From: Arachis hypogaea
Taxonomy: Eukaryota > Streptophyta > Magnoliopsida > Fabales > Fabaceae
Reading direction: 5' to 3'
NCBI RefSeq assembly: GCF_003086295.3
Contig: NC_092038.1
Location: 106,051,837-106,115,836 of the forward strand
Length of the DNA: 64,000 bases
How positions within the stretch are numbered: position 1 is the first letter of the stretch; each line of letters opens with the position of its first letter. Below, piece after piece: positions 41,655-53,209 of this stretch. Both the position numbers and the translations under genes were made by a program. The notes beneath the pieces are model-generated. The model was not told the origin of the DNA and did no database searches. It worked only from the letters and a program-made list of their open reading frames with translations.

Positions 41655-42085
41655 ACCGACGCGTGTGCGTCATGCACGTTTACGCGTCAATGGGCAAATT
41701 GGTTGAAGGACGCGTACGCGCCAGGTGCGCGCACGCGTGCGTCGAGTTAGGCCGGAGGCATAGTGTCGGCCCAAGTCTGGCACAACTCTCGGGTAAAAGT
41801 ACCGGGGGTGCAGATTGTGCAATCGACGCGTGCGCGCACAGTGTGCGCGTGCGTGCATTGCGAATTTAAGATCATGTGCGCGTACGCGCCAGTTGTGCGC
41901 ACGCGTGCACAGACTTGTGCCTTAGGCCCAATGTTCGCACAGTGCAGGCCTAACTCTCGGGTTTTTTGGCTGGGGTCGAATTTTTGCATCCACGCGTACG
42001 CGTACAGTGCGCGTCTGCATGGATGGTCGAAAAATACTCAGGTGCGTGTACGCGTTATGTGCGCGCACGCGTGGATGGTGTTCTG
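41655..42085. repeat. CpG-dense ACGCGT block of E
   Basis: Repeats of GACGCGTACGCGCC, GTGCGCGCACGCGTG and similar, separated by conserved linkers such as CACAACTCTCGGGT. CpG decay is less than in D. Confidence 0.8.
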
Positions 42086-42276
42086 TTTTTTCAAAAAAAA
42101 AATTTCCGAAGTTCTTGCACCAATCCAAGCCTTTCAATCCTCCAAACAACTACCAAAGCCCTAAAACCTTATTTATCACATTATACTTCTAACTAAACTT
42201 AACAAACCAATAAAAACATGAATTAAACTAATTCTACCAATATTTACAAAGAAAGAAAATGAAAAGATGTTACCAT

Positions 42277-42326
42277 GGTGGGGTGTCTCCCACCTAGCAC
42301 TTTTGTTTATTGTCCTTAAGTTGGAC
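42277..42326 (-). promoter_or_regulatory. Two-hairpin conserved motif, copy E
   Basis: On the minus strand: GTCCAACTTAAGGAC, linker ending AAAAGTGCTA, then GGTGGGAGACACCCCACC (6-bp stem, loop AGACAC), 17 bases after the ORF stop. Confidence 0.75.
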
Positions 42327-42343
42327 TTATGGGGAGCTCCTCA

Positions 42344-44260
42344 TCAAGGTGGCTTATGCTTGTATTCATCTTGGAACTCCCACCAATGCTTGGTTCTCCA
42401 TTGTGCCCCAAGATTCTTCATGGATTGAGCCAAGTCTTGATGGAGTTCTTCACAAGCTTGGGGCTCCCAAAGTTGATCCTCTTCTTGTAATCCGGGATCC
42501 CACACTTTGTTTTCACACCCGTCTTGAGGTTGATCATCATTATTAGTCCAACCGGGTGGTGAGTAGGGTGAATTCTCTATATAGTGGCCAACAATCCTCC
42601 TAGACCCATCTATTTGAGCACTACTCCAACCTTTATATCTCATGTTTGATGCATCAACCATAATGAGCCTTGATTTGCAACGCCCACCACAAAACCTTTT
42701 TCGCTTACGCTTCATCCCACAAACTTCCCTAAGTTGGCCATCCGTTTCAAGCAAATCATATTCAAGTGGGATAATAAAGCTAATAGAAATGAATTTCACC
42801 CACTCAAATGAAGGTGTAGATGGCAACCTAGGCAAAGATGCTTCCAAAGACCTTAACAAAGCATAACCAACCCTCGTTCTTCTATTTCTAGGGACTTCCA
42901 CCTCTTCACAAGATCTCTTAATCTCAATCCTTTGTTCAACAATTTTATCGAAACCTTTTCCTTTACTCAAATCATAATAGGGAGGGTGAGAAAAATTTAC
43001 CTCCTCAACGCTTTCAAATCCAACCGGAGAAGGTTCTTCATACTCAAAGGATTCTTCACCACTAAGACTTGATGCTTGATCTTCATCACCAAGGGAACTC
43101 AATTCTTTCTCTATCCCATCCAAGTCTTCATATGGAATATGCCTTGGAAGGTGTGCACTTTCCTCCCTAACATCAATTTCAATCATCTTGGAGGGGTTTT
43201 CTTCAACTCTATGTTCCCATGGAGGCTCTGCATCTCCCAAGTCTTCTACCACTTCTTCCTTGTTTTCAACAATTAAAGCTTCCTCCAATTGTTCCAATAC
43301 AAAGCAACTTCCTTCATTTCCCACTAAAGTTTCCAATCTCTCCTTCATGCTATGTTCTTCATTTGATTCTCCACATGTAGCCATGGGAGTTCCTTGAGTG
43401 TTCAAGCATTGGGAGGCTAGTTGATTTGTTACCGTATCCAAGGCGGCCATGAAATTTTGCACATCCCTTTTCATCTCTTCTTGCCCTTGAATAAGAACAC
43501 CAAGGATGTTATCCATTGGAGGTTGGGGTGGATTGAAGGATTCATCATTTTGGGGGGAGGGTTCATAGTAGGAAGATGGTTCTTCTTGGTAGAGTTGTGG
43601 TGGTTCAATATTTTCCACTCTTTCCACTTGTTGCACAACACACTCCATGGTTGCTTGAAATTGATCCAATGCTTCCTTGAGACGATCCTTTGACTCTTGT
43701 TCTGCTTGGATATCATGATAGGGATCATATGGGTCTTGGATCGATGGACATGAATATTCTTCCATGTGAGGTTGTGGTGGAAGGTAGAATTCATCTTGTG
43801 GTTGAAAATTTTCATATATTGGGGGTGGTTCATCTTGGTAATAATATGGAGGAGGTGGCTCTTGAAAATGTTGATGTTGGAATTGTGGTGGCTCTATATG
43901 TGGTTCATATGGCTCATATGGTTGTTGGTAGGATGGATATGGATTAGGGTCATATGAAGGTGGTTGGTAAGAAGGGGCTTGTGAGTATGGTTGAGAGTTA
44001 TGTTGAAGATATGGATCATAGGCATATGGTGGTGGTTCTTGAAAGTCACAAGGAGATTCACCATAGCCATTGGATTGATATGCATCATAGGATGGCTCTT
44101 CTTCATAGTACATTGGTGGAGGTTGTTGCCATGAGGATTGATCATAAGTATATGGCTCCTCCCACCTTTGGTTATCCCATCCTTGATACACATTATCATT
44201 ATAGTTCTCATCACTTACAACATAGTTGTAACCACACTCATAGCCAAAATGAGAATTCAT
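42344..44260 (-). CDS. Pro/Gln/Tyr-rich protein of element E, gag position, unknown family
   Basis: Intact frame of 638 residues, starting MNSHFGYECGYNYVV. Residues 1-260 are low-complexity, rich in Pro, Tyr, Gln and Glu (DPNPYPSYQQPYEPYEP, QEPPPPYYYQDEPPPIYE), and look disordered. Residues about 270-330 are helical (VLIQGQEEMKRDVQNFMAALD). Residues about 330-480 are acidic. The C-terminal 150 residues are conserved in C and D: FISISFIIPLEYDLLE, DGQLREVCG, a basic KRKRKRF run, GWSSAQIDGSRRIVGHYIEN and a WW...EYKHKPP end. It has no Gag (PF03732), zinc knuckle, protease or RT motif that I can see. Its position after the PBS and leader suggests an RNA- or particle-associated role, which is inference only. 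Confidence 0.75.
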   Translation of the reverse strand: MNSHFGYECGYNYVVSDENYNDNVYQGWDNQRWEEPYTYDQSSWQQPPPMYYEEEPSYDAYQSNGYGESPCDFQEPPPYAYDPYLQHNSQPYSQAPSYQPPSYDPNPYPSYQQPYEPYEPHIEPPQFQHQHFQEPPPPYYYQDEPPPIYENFQPQDEFYLPPQPHMEEYSCPSIQDPYDPYHDIQAEQESKDRLKEALDQFQATMECVVQQVERVENIEPPQLYQEEPSSYYEPSPQNDESFNPPQPPMDNILGVLIQGQEEMKRDVQNFMAALDTVTNQLASQCLNTQGTPMATCGESNEEHSMKERLETLVGNEGSCFVLEQLEEALIVENKEEVVEDLGDAEPPWEHRVEENPSKMIEIDVREESAHLPRHIPYEDLDGIEKELSSLGDEDQASSLSGEESFEYEEPSPVGFESVEEVNFSHPPYYDLSKGKGFDKIVEQRIEIKRSCEEVEVPRNRRTRVGYALLRSLEASLPRLPSTPSFEWVKFISISFIIPLEYDLLETDGQLREVCGMKRKRKRFCGGRCKSRLIMVDASNMRYKGWSSAQIDGSRRIVGHYIENSPYSPPGWTNNDDQPQDGCENKVWDPGLQEEDQLWEPQACEELHQDLAQSMKNLGAQWRTKHWWEFQDEYKHKPP

Positions 44261-44399
44261 GGTGAAATGAGAAAATAAAAATAAAAACTACTAAGAAATA
44301 AAGAAACAAAGTCCTAACTAGCAAGCAATCCAAAAAAAATCAAGTTATTCACAATATTCACATATATACAATAACCAATAACATAACACCATTGCAATT

Positions 44400-44416
44400 C
44401 CCCGGAAACGGCGCCA
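44400..44416 (-). promoter_or_regulatory. PBS of element E (tRNA-Asp)
   Basis: The minus strand reads TGGCGCCGTTTCCGGGG, with one mismatch to the tRNA-Asp complement, three bases after the LTR end. Confidence 0.8.
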
Positions 44417-44419
44417 TTT

Positions 44420-45989
44420 TGATGAACGGATTTTTGACGGTATAGAATTTCACAAATGAATTCTCGTTGCAAGTATAGTTTTCAAACCAATCAAAAATCC
44501 TTTCATACAAAAGATTGTTTGTCACAAGTAACAAACCCCTAATTTTATAAAACGAAGTATTCAAACCTCGGGTCGTTCTCCCTAGGAATTACAATAAAGT
44601 GCCTTGTTATTGGTTAGAAATGTGCTTTGGGGTTTTGGATAAGAAGCATGAAAAGTAAATGGCAATGAAAATAAACTAACAACTATAAAAGGCTCTTGGC
44701 AAGGTATGAAAATTAGAAGTCCTATCCTAGTTATCCTTCTCAATTGTGATGAGAATTGTTCATTGCTACCACTTAGTTAACCCTTACTAAATAAAGGAAA
44801 GTCAAGTGGATGAATTCACTTGAGCCACAAATCCTAGCCAACTCCCAAGGAAAGACTAGCTTTAGTGCACTCCAAACCAATTAGCAATCTCTCCAATTAC
44901 CAATCAACAAAGGAATTAGATAACTCAAGTGTCACTAATTACTCTACCTATGCCAAGAGGAACAAAATCTATACTATATCTAGAAGAGGCATTTCAACAA
45001 ACACATAAAAGGCAATAAAAGTAAACAACATAAATTGCAAGAATTAAAGAGAGATCTAACTACAAAGGCAAGAGATCAATAATAGAAAAGCAAAGAAGAA
45101 CAATTATTATGAATTACCTCTTATTGAATTGAAAGAAAATGGAAGGAACAATAGTAGATCTACAACAAAGTATAAGAACAACATAAAGGAAATTACAATA
45201 AAAGAATGGAAGAAGAATGAATGTAACAACAAGGAATTGAGAAGATAGAAGTAGAAGAAGATGAATTAAAATCTAGATCTAAGAACTAAACCTAATCCTA
45301 ATCCTAATCCTAGAGAGAAGTGAGAGCTTCTCTCTCTAGAAACTACTTCTAAAACTAAACTATGACTAATGGTAACTAACTTCTAAAGTATGAAAGTATG
45401 TTCATTCCCCCTTCAATCCTTGGCTTAAATAGCATCAGAAATGAGTTGGATTGGGCCCACAAGACTTCTAAAATCGCTGGCCACATTTTGCTTTAAGTGA
45501 ACCAGGTGGCAGCAACGCCGCGTGCGTGTACTATGCGCGTACGCGTCACCATGCGCAGTTCAACCATAGCAAATCTTATATTGTTTTGAAGCCCCGGATG
45601 TTAGCTTTCCAACCCAACTAGAACCGCATCATTTGGACATCTGTAGCTCAAGTTATGCTTGTTTAAGTGCGAAGAGGTCGGCTTGACAGCTTTCCGGTTC
45701 TTTCATTTCTTCATGAGTTCTCCAACTTTTCATGCTTTCTTTCTTCATTCCCTTGATCCAATCTTTGCCTCCTAAACCTTAAATCACTTAACAAACATAT
45801 CAAGGCATCTAATGGAATCAAGGAGAATTAGATTTAGCTATTTTAAGTCCTAAAAAGCATGTTTTCACTCTTAAGCACAATTAAAGGAGAATATACAAAA
45901 CCATGCTAATTCATTGGGTAAATGTGAGAAAAGGTCTACAAAATACTCTAAATTCAATACAAGATAAACCGTCAATATGGGGTTTATCA
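44420..45989 (-). repeat. 5' LTR of element E
   Basis: 1570 bp, collinear with 37880-39448. It is followed by TSD AATAG. Confidence 0.9.
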
Positions 45990-46499
45990 AATAGCACCAA
46001 GGGTGTTGTCATCCAGTGCAGGTTGGGGTGGATAGGAGAGTTCATTATTTTGGAGAAAGGGTACATGGTAGGAAGGTGGTTCTTCTTGGTAAGGATATGG
46101 AGATGGTGTGTATTGAGGTGGTGGTTCTATGTATGGTTCATATGGTTCGTATTGTGGTTGGTGTGTTGGATAAGGGTTAGGGTCATATGAAGGTGAATAG
46201 TAAAAAGGGGCTTGTGAGTATGGTGGTTCAAAGCTATGTCGAGGAGGGGATTTATAGACATGTTGTGGTGGGTATTGAGTGTCACGTAAAGGTCCACCAT
46301 AACCATTGTCTTGGTATGCATCATGGAATGGTTGTTGCTCGTGGTATATTGGAGGGGGTTGTTGCCAAGAGGGTTGATCAAATCCTTGTGGCTCCTCCCA
46401 TCTTTGATTGTTCTAACCATAGTGTACGTTGTCATTATAATATCCTCTTCCTACAACATAATTATAACCATGCTCGTAGCTAAAGGGGTGAGAACTCAT
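45990..46499 (-). pseudogene. Pro/Gln/Tyr-rich ORF of element D, 5' part
   Basis: It starts MSSHPFSYEHGYNYVV at 46499 and runs 170 codons to the E insertion, with one in-frame stop near 46413 (before NNQRWEEP). It matches the N-terminus of the E protein segment by segment (QRWEEP, DQPSWQQPPP, SYDPNPYP, YEPYEPYIEPP). The rest of the gene is at 37874-36630. Confidence 0.7.
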
Positions 46500-46613
46500 A
46501 GTAGCAAATAAAAATTAAAATAAAAAATAAAAACAAAAACAAAAATAAACAAACAGCAAGAGAAAAAATTTACAATAACCAATAATAAGGCACACGTTTG
46601 CAAATCCCCGGGA
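46500..46613 (-). mobile_element. Element D, leader and truncated PBS
   Basis: The D leader ends inside the PBS: ATCCCCGG (46606-46613) is kept and the rest of the PBS and the 5' LTR of D are gone. The breakpoint joins unrelated DNA. Confidence 0.75.
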
Positions 46614-46647
46614 AAATAAGCTCATAAATTAAGGTAATTATTGTATT
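46614..46647. other. Filler DNA at the D/F junction
   Basis: About 34 AT-rich bases matching neither D nor the F/A family that I can see. It may be filler from end joining. Confidence 0.5.
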
Positions 46648-46930
46648 GATAATTCTAGACACTGGAAAGAATGAGGATGAATCCATCATCCTTGGAAGAC
46701 CCTTCCTAGCCACAGCAAAAGCTATGATTGATGTAGACAGAGGAGAGTTAGTCCTTCAAGTGAATGAGAACTACCTTGTGCTTAAGTCTCAAGGATTTTC
46801 CTCTGTAAACATGGAGAAGAAGCATGAAAAGCTTCATCCAATTCTCTCCATGCAGAGTCAAGCAAAGCCCCCACATCCAAACTCTAAGTTTGGTGTTGGG
46901 AGGCCACAATCATGCTCTGAGCATCTGTGA
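46648..46930 (+). pseudogene. C-terminal protease fragment of gag-protease, element F
   Basis: It encodes the last 94 residues from IILDTGKNED through IILGRPFLATAKAMIDVDRGE to one NSKFGVG repeat and a SEHL end. A has three such repeats, so the repeat number varies between copies. The catalytic Asp is not present in this fragment. Confidence 0.85.
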
Positions 46931-47874
46931 AGCTCTGTAAGAGCTTCCTGTCAAGCTATTGACATTAAAGAAGCGCTTATTGGAAGGCAACCCAATTTTA
47001 TTTATCTATATTAATTACTCTTTCATTTTGTTTTCCATTGTTATTTTATGTTAGGATGATGATCATGTGGCGTCACAAAAATAATTGCAAAAATTAAAGC
47101 GAAATCAAAAATAGCGTCAAAAATAGCACACCCTGGAGGACGAGCTTACTGGCGTTTAAACGCCAGTAAGGATACCAAAATGGGCATTTAATGCCCAGCC
47201 TGGCACCATTCTAGGCGTTAAACGCTAGAACTGACAGGCAAACTGGTGTTTAAATGCCAGTAAAGGAAGAAAAATAGGCGTTTAAATGCCTAGCCTGGCA
47301 CCATTCTGGCCGTTAAACGCCAGAAAAGGACAACAGATTGGCGTTTAAACACCAGAAAAGCCACACAGAGGGCGTTTGAATGCCAGAAAGGTGCAGGGAT
47401 GAGAAATCATTGACACTTCAGGATCTGTGGACCCCACAGGATTCCCACCTACCCCACCTCACTCTCTATCCTCTTCACACCTCTCTATAACACTCTACCT
47501 AAAACACCACTCACCTATCAAATCTTACCCTCTTCCCCATATTCTCTTTACCACTCACATCAATCCCCTAATTCCCAAAAACTATCATAAAACCCCACCT
47601 ACCTCACCATTTAAATTCAAACCATTTCCCTCCCACACCCACCTAACTTCACACGAACCCACCCCTCCTCTTACCCTATATATACCCCCCACTTACTCCT
47701 CCACTTTTACACATCACAAATACTTCTTTCCCCTTGGCCGAAACCCTCGCACACCTCCATCTCCCAATTCTCTTCTTCTTCTACTCTCTTCTTTCTTCTT
47801 TTGCTCAAGGACGAGCAAACCTCTTAAGTTTGGTGTGGAAAAAAGCCTTGCTTTTTAATTTTCCATAACCATTA
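46931..47874 (+). other. Spacer between gag-protease and ORF2 in F
   Basis: Two-hairpin motif at 46950-46996 (GTCAAGCTATTGAC; hairpin 2 ATTGGAAGGCAACCCAAT with one stem mismatch), palindrome cluster at 47148-47395 with many decayed arms, then a C-rich tract and the hairpin plus PPT-like composite at 47801-47836 (TTGCTCAAGGACGAGCAA then TTAAGTTTGGTGTGG). A proline-rich open frame in the C-rich tract (47427-47858) is not conserved in A and is not called. Confidence 0.75.
46950..46996 (+). promoter_or_regulatory. Two-hairpin conserved motif, copy F
   Basis: The layout is the same as copy A, 19 bases after the stop. Hairpin 2 has a G-to-A change that breaks its innermost pair, consistent with a dead copy. 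Confidence 0.7.
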
Positions 47875-49032
47875 ATGGCACCTAAGGCCGGAGAAACCTC
47901 AAGGAAGAGGAAAGGAAAGGCAATTGCTTCTACCTCCGAGTCATGGGAGATGGATATATTCATCTCAAAAGCCCATCAAGACCACTTCTATGAAGTTGTG
48001 GCCAAGAAAAAGGTGATCTCCGAGGTCCCCTTCAAGCTCAAAAGGAGAGAATATCCGAAGATCCGACATGAGATTAGGGGAAGAGGATGGGAAGCTCTCA
48101 CCAATCCCATTTAACAAATCGGAATCTTAATGGTTCAAGAGTTCTATGCTAATGCATGGATCACTAAGAACCATGACCAAAGTATGAACCCAGACCCGAA
48201 GAATTGGCTCACAATGGTTCGGGGGAAATACTTAGATTTCAGTCTAGAAAATGTGAGATTGGCGTTCAACTTGCCAATCATGAGAGGAGATTCTCATCCT
48301 TTCACTAGAAGAGTCAACTTTGGTCAAAGGTTGGACCAAGTTCTCAAGGACATCTGTGTGGAAGAAGCCCAATGGAAGAGAGATTCCAAAGGCAAGCCGG
48401 TTCAACTAAGAAGGCCGGACCTTAAGCCTGTGGCTAGAGGATGGTTGGAGTTCATCCAACGCTCTATCATTCTTACTAGCAACTAATCCGAAGTAACTGT
48501 GGATCGGGCTATCATGATCCATAGTATCATGATTGGAGAGGAAATGGAAGTTCATGAGATCATACCTCTAGAACTATATAAGGTGGCTGACAAGCCCTCC
48601 ACTTTGGCAAGGTTAGCCTTCCCTCATCTCATCTGTCACCTATGTAATTTAGCCGAAATTGTCATAGAGGAAGACATCCTCATTGAAGAGGACAAACCCA
48701 TCACTAAAAAGAGAATGGAGAAAACAAGAGAGCCCATTCATGGACCTCAACAAGTGCATGAGGAAGTCCCTCATCAAGAAATCCCTGAGATGCCTCAAGG
48801 GATGCATTTTCCTCCACACAACTATTGGGAGCAACTCAACACATCTTTAGGGGATTTGAGTTCCAATATGGAGCAACTAAGGGTGGAGCACCAAGAGCAC
48901 TTTATTATCCTCCATGAAATAAGAGAGGACCAAAGAGTCATGAGGGAGGAGCAACAAAGGCAAGGAAGAGACATTGAGGAGCTTAAGCACTCCATAGGAT
49001 CTTCAAGAGGAAGAACTAGCCGCCATCACTAA
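47875..49032 (+). pseudogene. ORF2 of element F (PF20167-like, two stops)
   Basis: It aligns with A ORF2 from MAPKAGETSRKRKGK to the end. In-frame TAA codons at 48112-48114 and 48484-48486 interrupt it. Between and after them are MVQEFYANAW, MVRGKYLDFS, RGWLEFIQRS and LAFPHLICHLC. Its C-terminus (RQGRDIEELKHSIGSSRGRT) is about 18-28 residues longer than in A and includes an extra HGPQQVHEEVPHQ segment, and is probably the ancestral end. Function as for A ORF2: unknown. Confidence 0.82.
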
Positions 49033-50174
49033 GGTGGACCCGTTCTTTAATTTCCTTGTTATTTATTTTTCTATTTTTTTTCAATTTTTATGCTTTATGT
49101 TTGTCTATGTTTGTGTCTTTATTACATGATCATTAGTGTCTAGTGTCTATGCCTTGAAGCTATGAATGTCCCATAAATCATTCACCTTTCTTAAATGAAA
49201 AATGTTCCTATTTGCAAAAGAACAAGAAGTACATGAATTTCGAATTCTATCTTAAAATTAGTTTAATTATTTTGATGTGGTGGCAATACTTTTTGTTTTC
49301 TGAATGAATGCTTGAACAGTGCATATTTTTTGATAGTGAAGTTTATGAATGTTAAAATTGTTGACTCTTGAAAGAATGATGAACAAAGAGAAATGTTATT
49401 GATAATCTGAAAAATCATAAAATTGATTCTTGAAGCAAGAAAAAGAAGTGAAAAGGAAAAAGCTTGCGAAAAAAATAAATAAAATAAAATAAAATAAAAT
49501 ATGGCGAAAAAAATAAAGAAATAAAGAAAGAAAAAAGAAAAGGCAAGCAGAAAAAGCCAGTAGCCCTTTAAACCAAAAGGCAAAGGTAAAGAGGATCTAA
49601 GGCTTTGAGCATTAATGGATAGGAGGGCCCAAAGGAATAAAACCCTAGCCTAAGCGGCTAAATCAAGCTGTCCCTAACCATGTGCTTGTGTCATGAAGGT
49701 CCAAGTGAAAAGCTTGAGACTGAGTGGTTAAAGTCATGATCCAAAGCAAAAAGAGTGTGCTTAAGAACTCTGGACACCTCTAATTGGGGACTCTAGCAAA
49801 ACTGAGTCACAATCTGAAAAGGTTCACCCAGTTATGTGTCTGTGGCATTTATGTATCCGGAGGTAATACTGGAAAACAGATGCTTAGGGACACGGCCAAG
49901 ACTCATAAGTAGCTGTGTTCAAGAATCATCATACTGAACTAGGAGAATCAATAACACTATCTAAATTCTGAGTTCCTATAGATGCCAATCATTCTGAACT
50001 TCAAAGAATAAAGTGAGATGCCAAAACTGTTCAGAAGCAAAAAGCTACTAGCCCCGCTCATCTAATTAGAACTAAGCTTCATTGATATTTTGGAATTTAT
50101 TGTATATTCTCTTCTTTTTATCCTATTTTGTTTTCAGTTCCTTGGGGACAAGGAACAATTTAAGTTTGGTGTCG
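49033..50174 (+). other. 3' region of element F with terminal hairpin and PPT-like tract
   Basis: Homologous to 15440-16400, plus about 180 bp that A lacks (about 49560-49740). It ends with GTTCCTTGGGGACAAGGAAC (50137-50156) and TTTAAGTTTGGTGTCG before the LTR. No gene. Confidence 0.75.
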
Positions 50175-51867
50175 TGATGAGCGGATAATTTATACGCTTT
50201 TTGGCATTATTTTTAGGTAGTTTCTAGTATGTTTTAGTTACTTTTTAGTATATTTTTATTAGTTTTTATGCAAAAATCATATTTCTGGACTTTACTATGA
50301 GTTTGTGTGTTTTTCTATGATTTCAGGTATTTTCTGGCTGAAATCGAGGAACCTGAGCAAAAATCTGATTCAGAGGCTGAGAAAGGACTGCAGATGTGTT
50401 GGATTCTGACCTCCTTGCACTCAAAGAGGATTTTCTGGACGTACAGAAACCTAATTGGCACGCTCTCAATTGCATTGGAAAGTAGATATCTTGGGCTTTC
50501 CAGAAATGTTTAATAGTTCAAACTTTGCTCGAGATTTGATGGCCCAAAATGGCGTCCAAACACCCACTAAAGACCCTTTTCTGGCATAAAATGCCAGAAC
50601 TGGCACCAAAGCTGGAGTTAAACACCCAAACTGGCCCCAAAACTGGAGTTTGAACTCCAAGAAGAGAGCTTCAATGCTCGGCCCAAACACACACCAAGTG
50701 GGCCCTGGAAGTGGATTTCTGCACTATCTACTCATTTTCTGTAAACTTAGTTAACTAGTTTAGTATAAATAGCACTTTTTACTATTGTATTCACATCTTT
50801 AGACTGGGATATCTTTGGATCATCTTTTGATCTTTTGATCTCTTTGAGGGAGGCTGGCCATTCGGCCATGTCTAGACCTTTCTCTCTTATGTATTTTCCA
50901 ACGGTGGAGTTTCTACACCTCATAGATTAAGGTGCGGAGCTCTGCTGTTCTTCATGAATTAATGCAAGTACTATTGTTTTTCTTTCAATTCATGCCTACT
51001 TCTTCTCCAAGATATACTCTCGTACTTAATTCAGTTAAGTCAGAATGAAGGGTGATCCGTGACAATCACCCACTATCTTCATTACTCGCTGAGCCAAGAT
51101 CCGCGTGCCTGACAACCACAAGCGGTCTACATGATGTTCAACATAGTCATTGGATGATAGCTGGAGTATAGTCTCTTAGGTCTCTGATCCACGGACCAAG
51201 TCCGTGATGTTAGAACCTTCGTAGTATAGGCTAGAACCAATTAGCAGCATTCCTGAGATCCGAAAAGTCTAAACCTTGTCTGTGGTATTCCGAGTAGGAT
51301 TTGGGAAGGGATGACTGTGACGAGCTTCAAACTCATGAATGTTGGGTGCAGTGACACTATGCAAAAGGATAGAGAGATCCTATTCTGACACAAGTGAGAA
51401 CCGACAGATGATTAGCTGTGCGGTAGCTGTGCCTGGTATTTTTCATCCGAGACGAGAAATCCGACAGTTGATTAGCTGTACAGAAACCGTAGCCTGGACC
51501 ATTTTTACTGAGAGAATCACACAGCTTGCCATGGAAGGGAGCACGCATGATTGGATGAAGACAATAGGAAAGCAGAGGTTCAGAAGCAACAAAGCATCTC
51601 CAAACGCTTATCTGAAATTTCCACCTATGAATTACATAAGTATCTTTATTTTAATTTATGTTTTATTTATCTTTCAATTATCAAAACTCATATTCAATTG
51701 AATCCGCCTGACTAAGATTTACAGGATGACCATAGCTTGCTTCAAGCCGGCAATCTCTGTGGGATCGACCCTTACTCGCATAACGTTTTATTACTTGGAC
51801 GACCTAGTGCACTAGCTGGTTAGTTGTACCGGAGTTGTGAAAAGTGTGATCACAATTCCGGGCACCA
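50175..51867 (+). repeat. LTR shared by F and G
   Basis: 1693 bp, TGATGAGCGG...GGGCACCA, with TATAAATAG at 50764-50772 and degenerate palindromes at 50545-50660. It is followed by AGTTTTTG, the usual LTR-PBS spacer, so it is both the 3' LTR of F and, by position, the 5' LTR of G. It lacks the internal PBS-like insertion seen in the LTRs of A. Confidence 0.85.
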
Positions 51868-52162
51868 AGTTTTTGAAATAGAAGACATTTTGATGGCAAT
51901 AAAGGAATTATCGATATGATAATTACACCACTAACAGAATAATATTATAGATTTAAATGAAGAATAACAAGAATAATTGACTTTCGAAAGGTCAATTCTC
52001 TCCCTCTAGATTTTCACTCTACTTATTAATTACTCTTTTCATTTTGTTTTCCATTGTTATGTTTTCTTAGGATGATGATCATGTGGAGTCACAAAAACAA
52101 CTGCAAAAATTAAAGTAAAATCAGAAACAGCATCAAAAATAACACACCCTGGAGGACGAGCC

Positions 52163-52850
52163 TACTGGCGTTTAAACGCCAGTAAGGATACCAAAATGGG
52201 CGTTTAACGCCCATCCTAGCACCGTTCTGGTCATTAAACGCCAGAACTGGCAGGAAAACTGGCATTTAAACGCCAATAAAGGAAGAAAAATAGGTGTTTA
52301 AACGCCCCGTCTGGCATCATTCTGGGCGTTAAACGCCAGAACTGGCATGCAGACTGGCGTTTAAACGCCAGTTTTAACGCCAAGGAGGTGCAGGGATTAA
52401 AAATCCTTGACAACTCAGGATCTGTGGATCCCACAGGATCCCCACCTACCACACCTCACTCTCTCTCCTCTTTATACCTCTCTATAACACTCTACCCAAA
52501 ACACCACTCACCTATCAAATCTTACCCTCTTCCCCATATTCTCTTCACCACTCACATCCATTCCCTAATTCCCAAAAACCCATCATACAACCCACCTACC
52601 CCACCCACTCAAATTCAAACCATTTCCCTCCCAAACCCTAATCGCCAGTAAGGATAGCAGAATGGGCATTTAACACCCATGCAGGCAGCAACTGGGCATT
52701 CAGAAAAACGCCCAGTAAAGAAGGATTCCTCCTGTTTAACGTCAGCCAGGGTATCTGGCTGGGCATTAAACTCCCAAAGAGGTAGTCAAGTGGGCGTTAA
52801 ACGCTAGAATAGATAGCATTCTGGGTGTTTAACGCCAGGATGACACAAGG
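52163..52850 (+). repeat. Two palindrome clusters in G
   Basis: The first (52163-52385) matches the spacer cluster of A/F and the second (52651-52850) matches the leader cluster of A (10333-10480). Many arms have C-to-T or G-to-A changes, for example GGGCATTTAACACCC. Confidence 0.8.
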
Positions 52851-53209
52851 GAGGTAATTTTGTTTCTAATTCGATTTTTTCAATTTTTCATGTTTTAATT
52901 CACAATTTTTTTGCATCAAACATATTTTAAACGTTCATCTTTCAATTTCTATTTTCAAAAATTCATAATCTTTCCAATTATTTTTTTATTATTTTCAATT
53001 CTTTTCAAATTCCATCCAAAACATTTTCAAAACTTACATATCTTTTCAATTTTTTCAACTCCTTTTAATTTTTCTAGTATACAGTAATAAGCTTTCAAAA
53101 TTAATTGCATCATTCTTCTACTCCCTTCTATCTTATTTTGCTTGAGAAGGAGCAAAGCTTTTAAGTTTGGTGTGGAAAAGCTCAGCTTTTTGCTTTCTAT
53201 AACCACTAA

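Larger units (their letters stand above)
39489..42276 (-). other. Internal non-coding DNA of E
   Basis: No gene. Order: AT-rich DNA with the CTTTGGGGCATTTTGTCCCC block and T-tract (40090-40210); mid-element PPT-like tract and hairpin (40966-41003); purine-rich DNA; CpG-dense block (41655-42085); AT-rich DNA before the two-hairpin motif. The open frames in the CpG block (41570-42196, both strands) are products of repeated ACGCGT units and are not genes. Confidence 0.75.
37880..45989 (-). mobile_element. Element E: complete non-autonomous LTR retrotransposon
   Basis: 8110 bp with LTRs 37880-39448 (3') and 44420-45989 (5'), tRNA-Asp PBS, one intact 638-residue ORF, the two-hairpin motif, a CpG-dense block, a mid-element and a terminal hairpin plus PPT-like tract, and TSD AATAG. 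The LTRs differ by roughly 1-2% by eye. It is the best-preserved member of the C/D/E group. Confidence 0.9.
46648..51867 (+). mobile_element. Element F: A-type element, 5' half missing
   Basis: It starts inside the protease and continues through spacer, ORF2, 3' region and an LTR (50175-51867), all collinear with A. The 5' LTR, leader, gag and most of protease are lost at the 46647 breakpoint. Confidence 0.85.

Noticed and set aside
41570..42196. Several overlapping Arg/Ala/Val-rich open frames
   Set aside because: They arise from GC-rich ACGCGT repeats with few stop codons on either strand and are not conserved with C or D.
47427..47858. 143-codon Pro/Thr/His-rich frame before ORF2 of F (similar at 13872-14212 and 52388-52651)
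   Set aside because: It is a C-rich untranslated tract; the frames differ between copies and contain no conserved motif.
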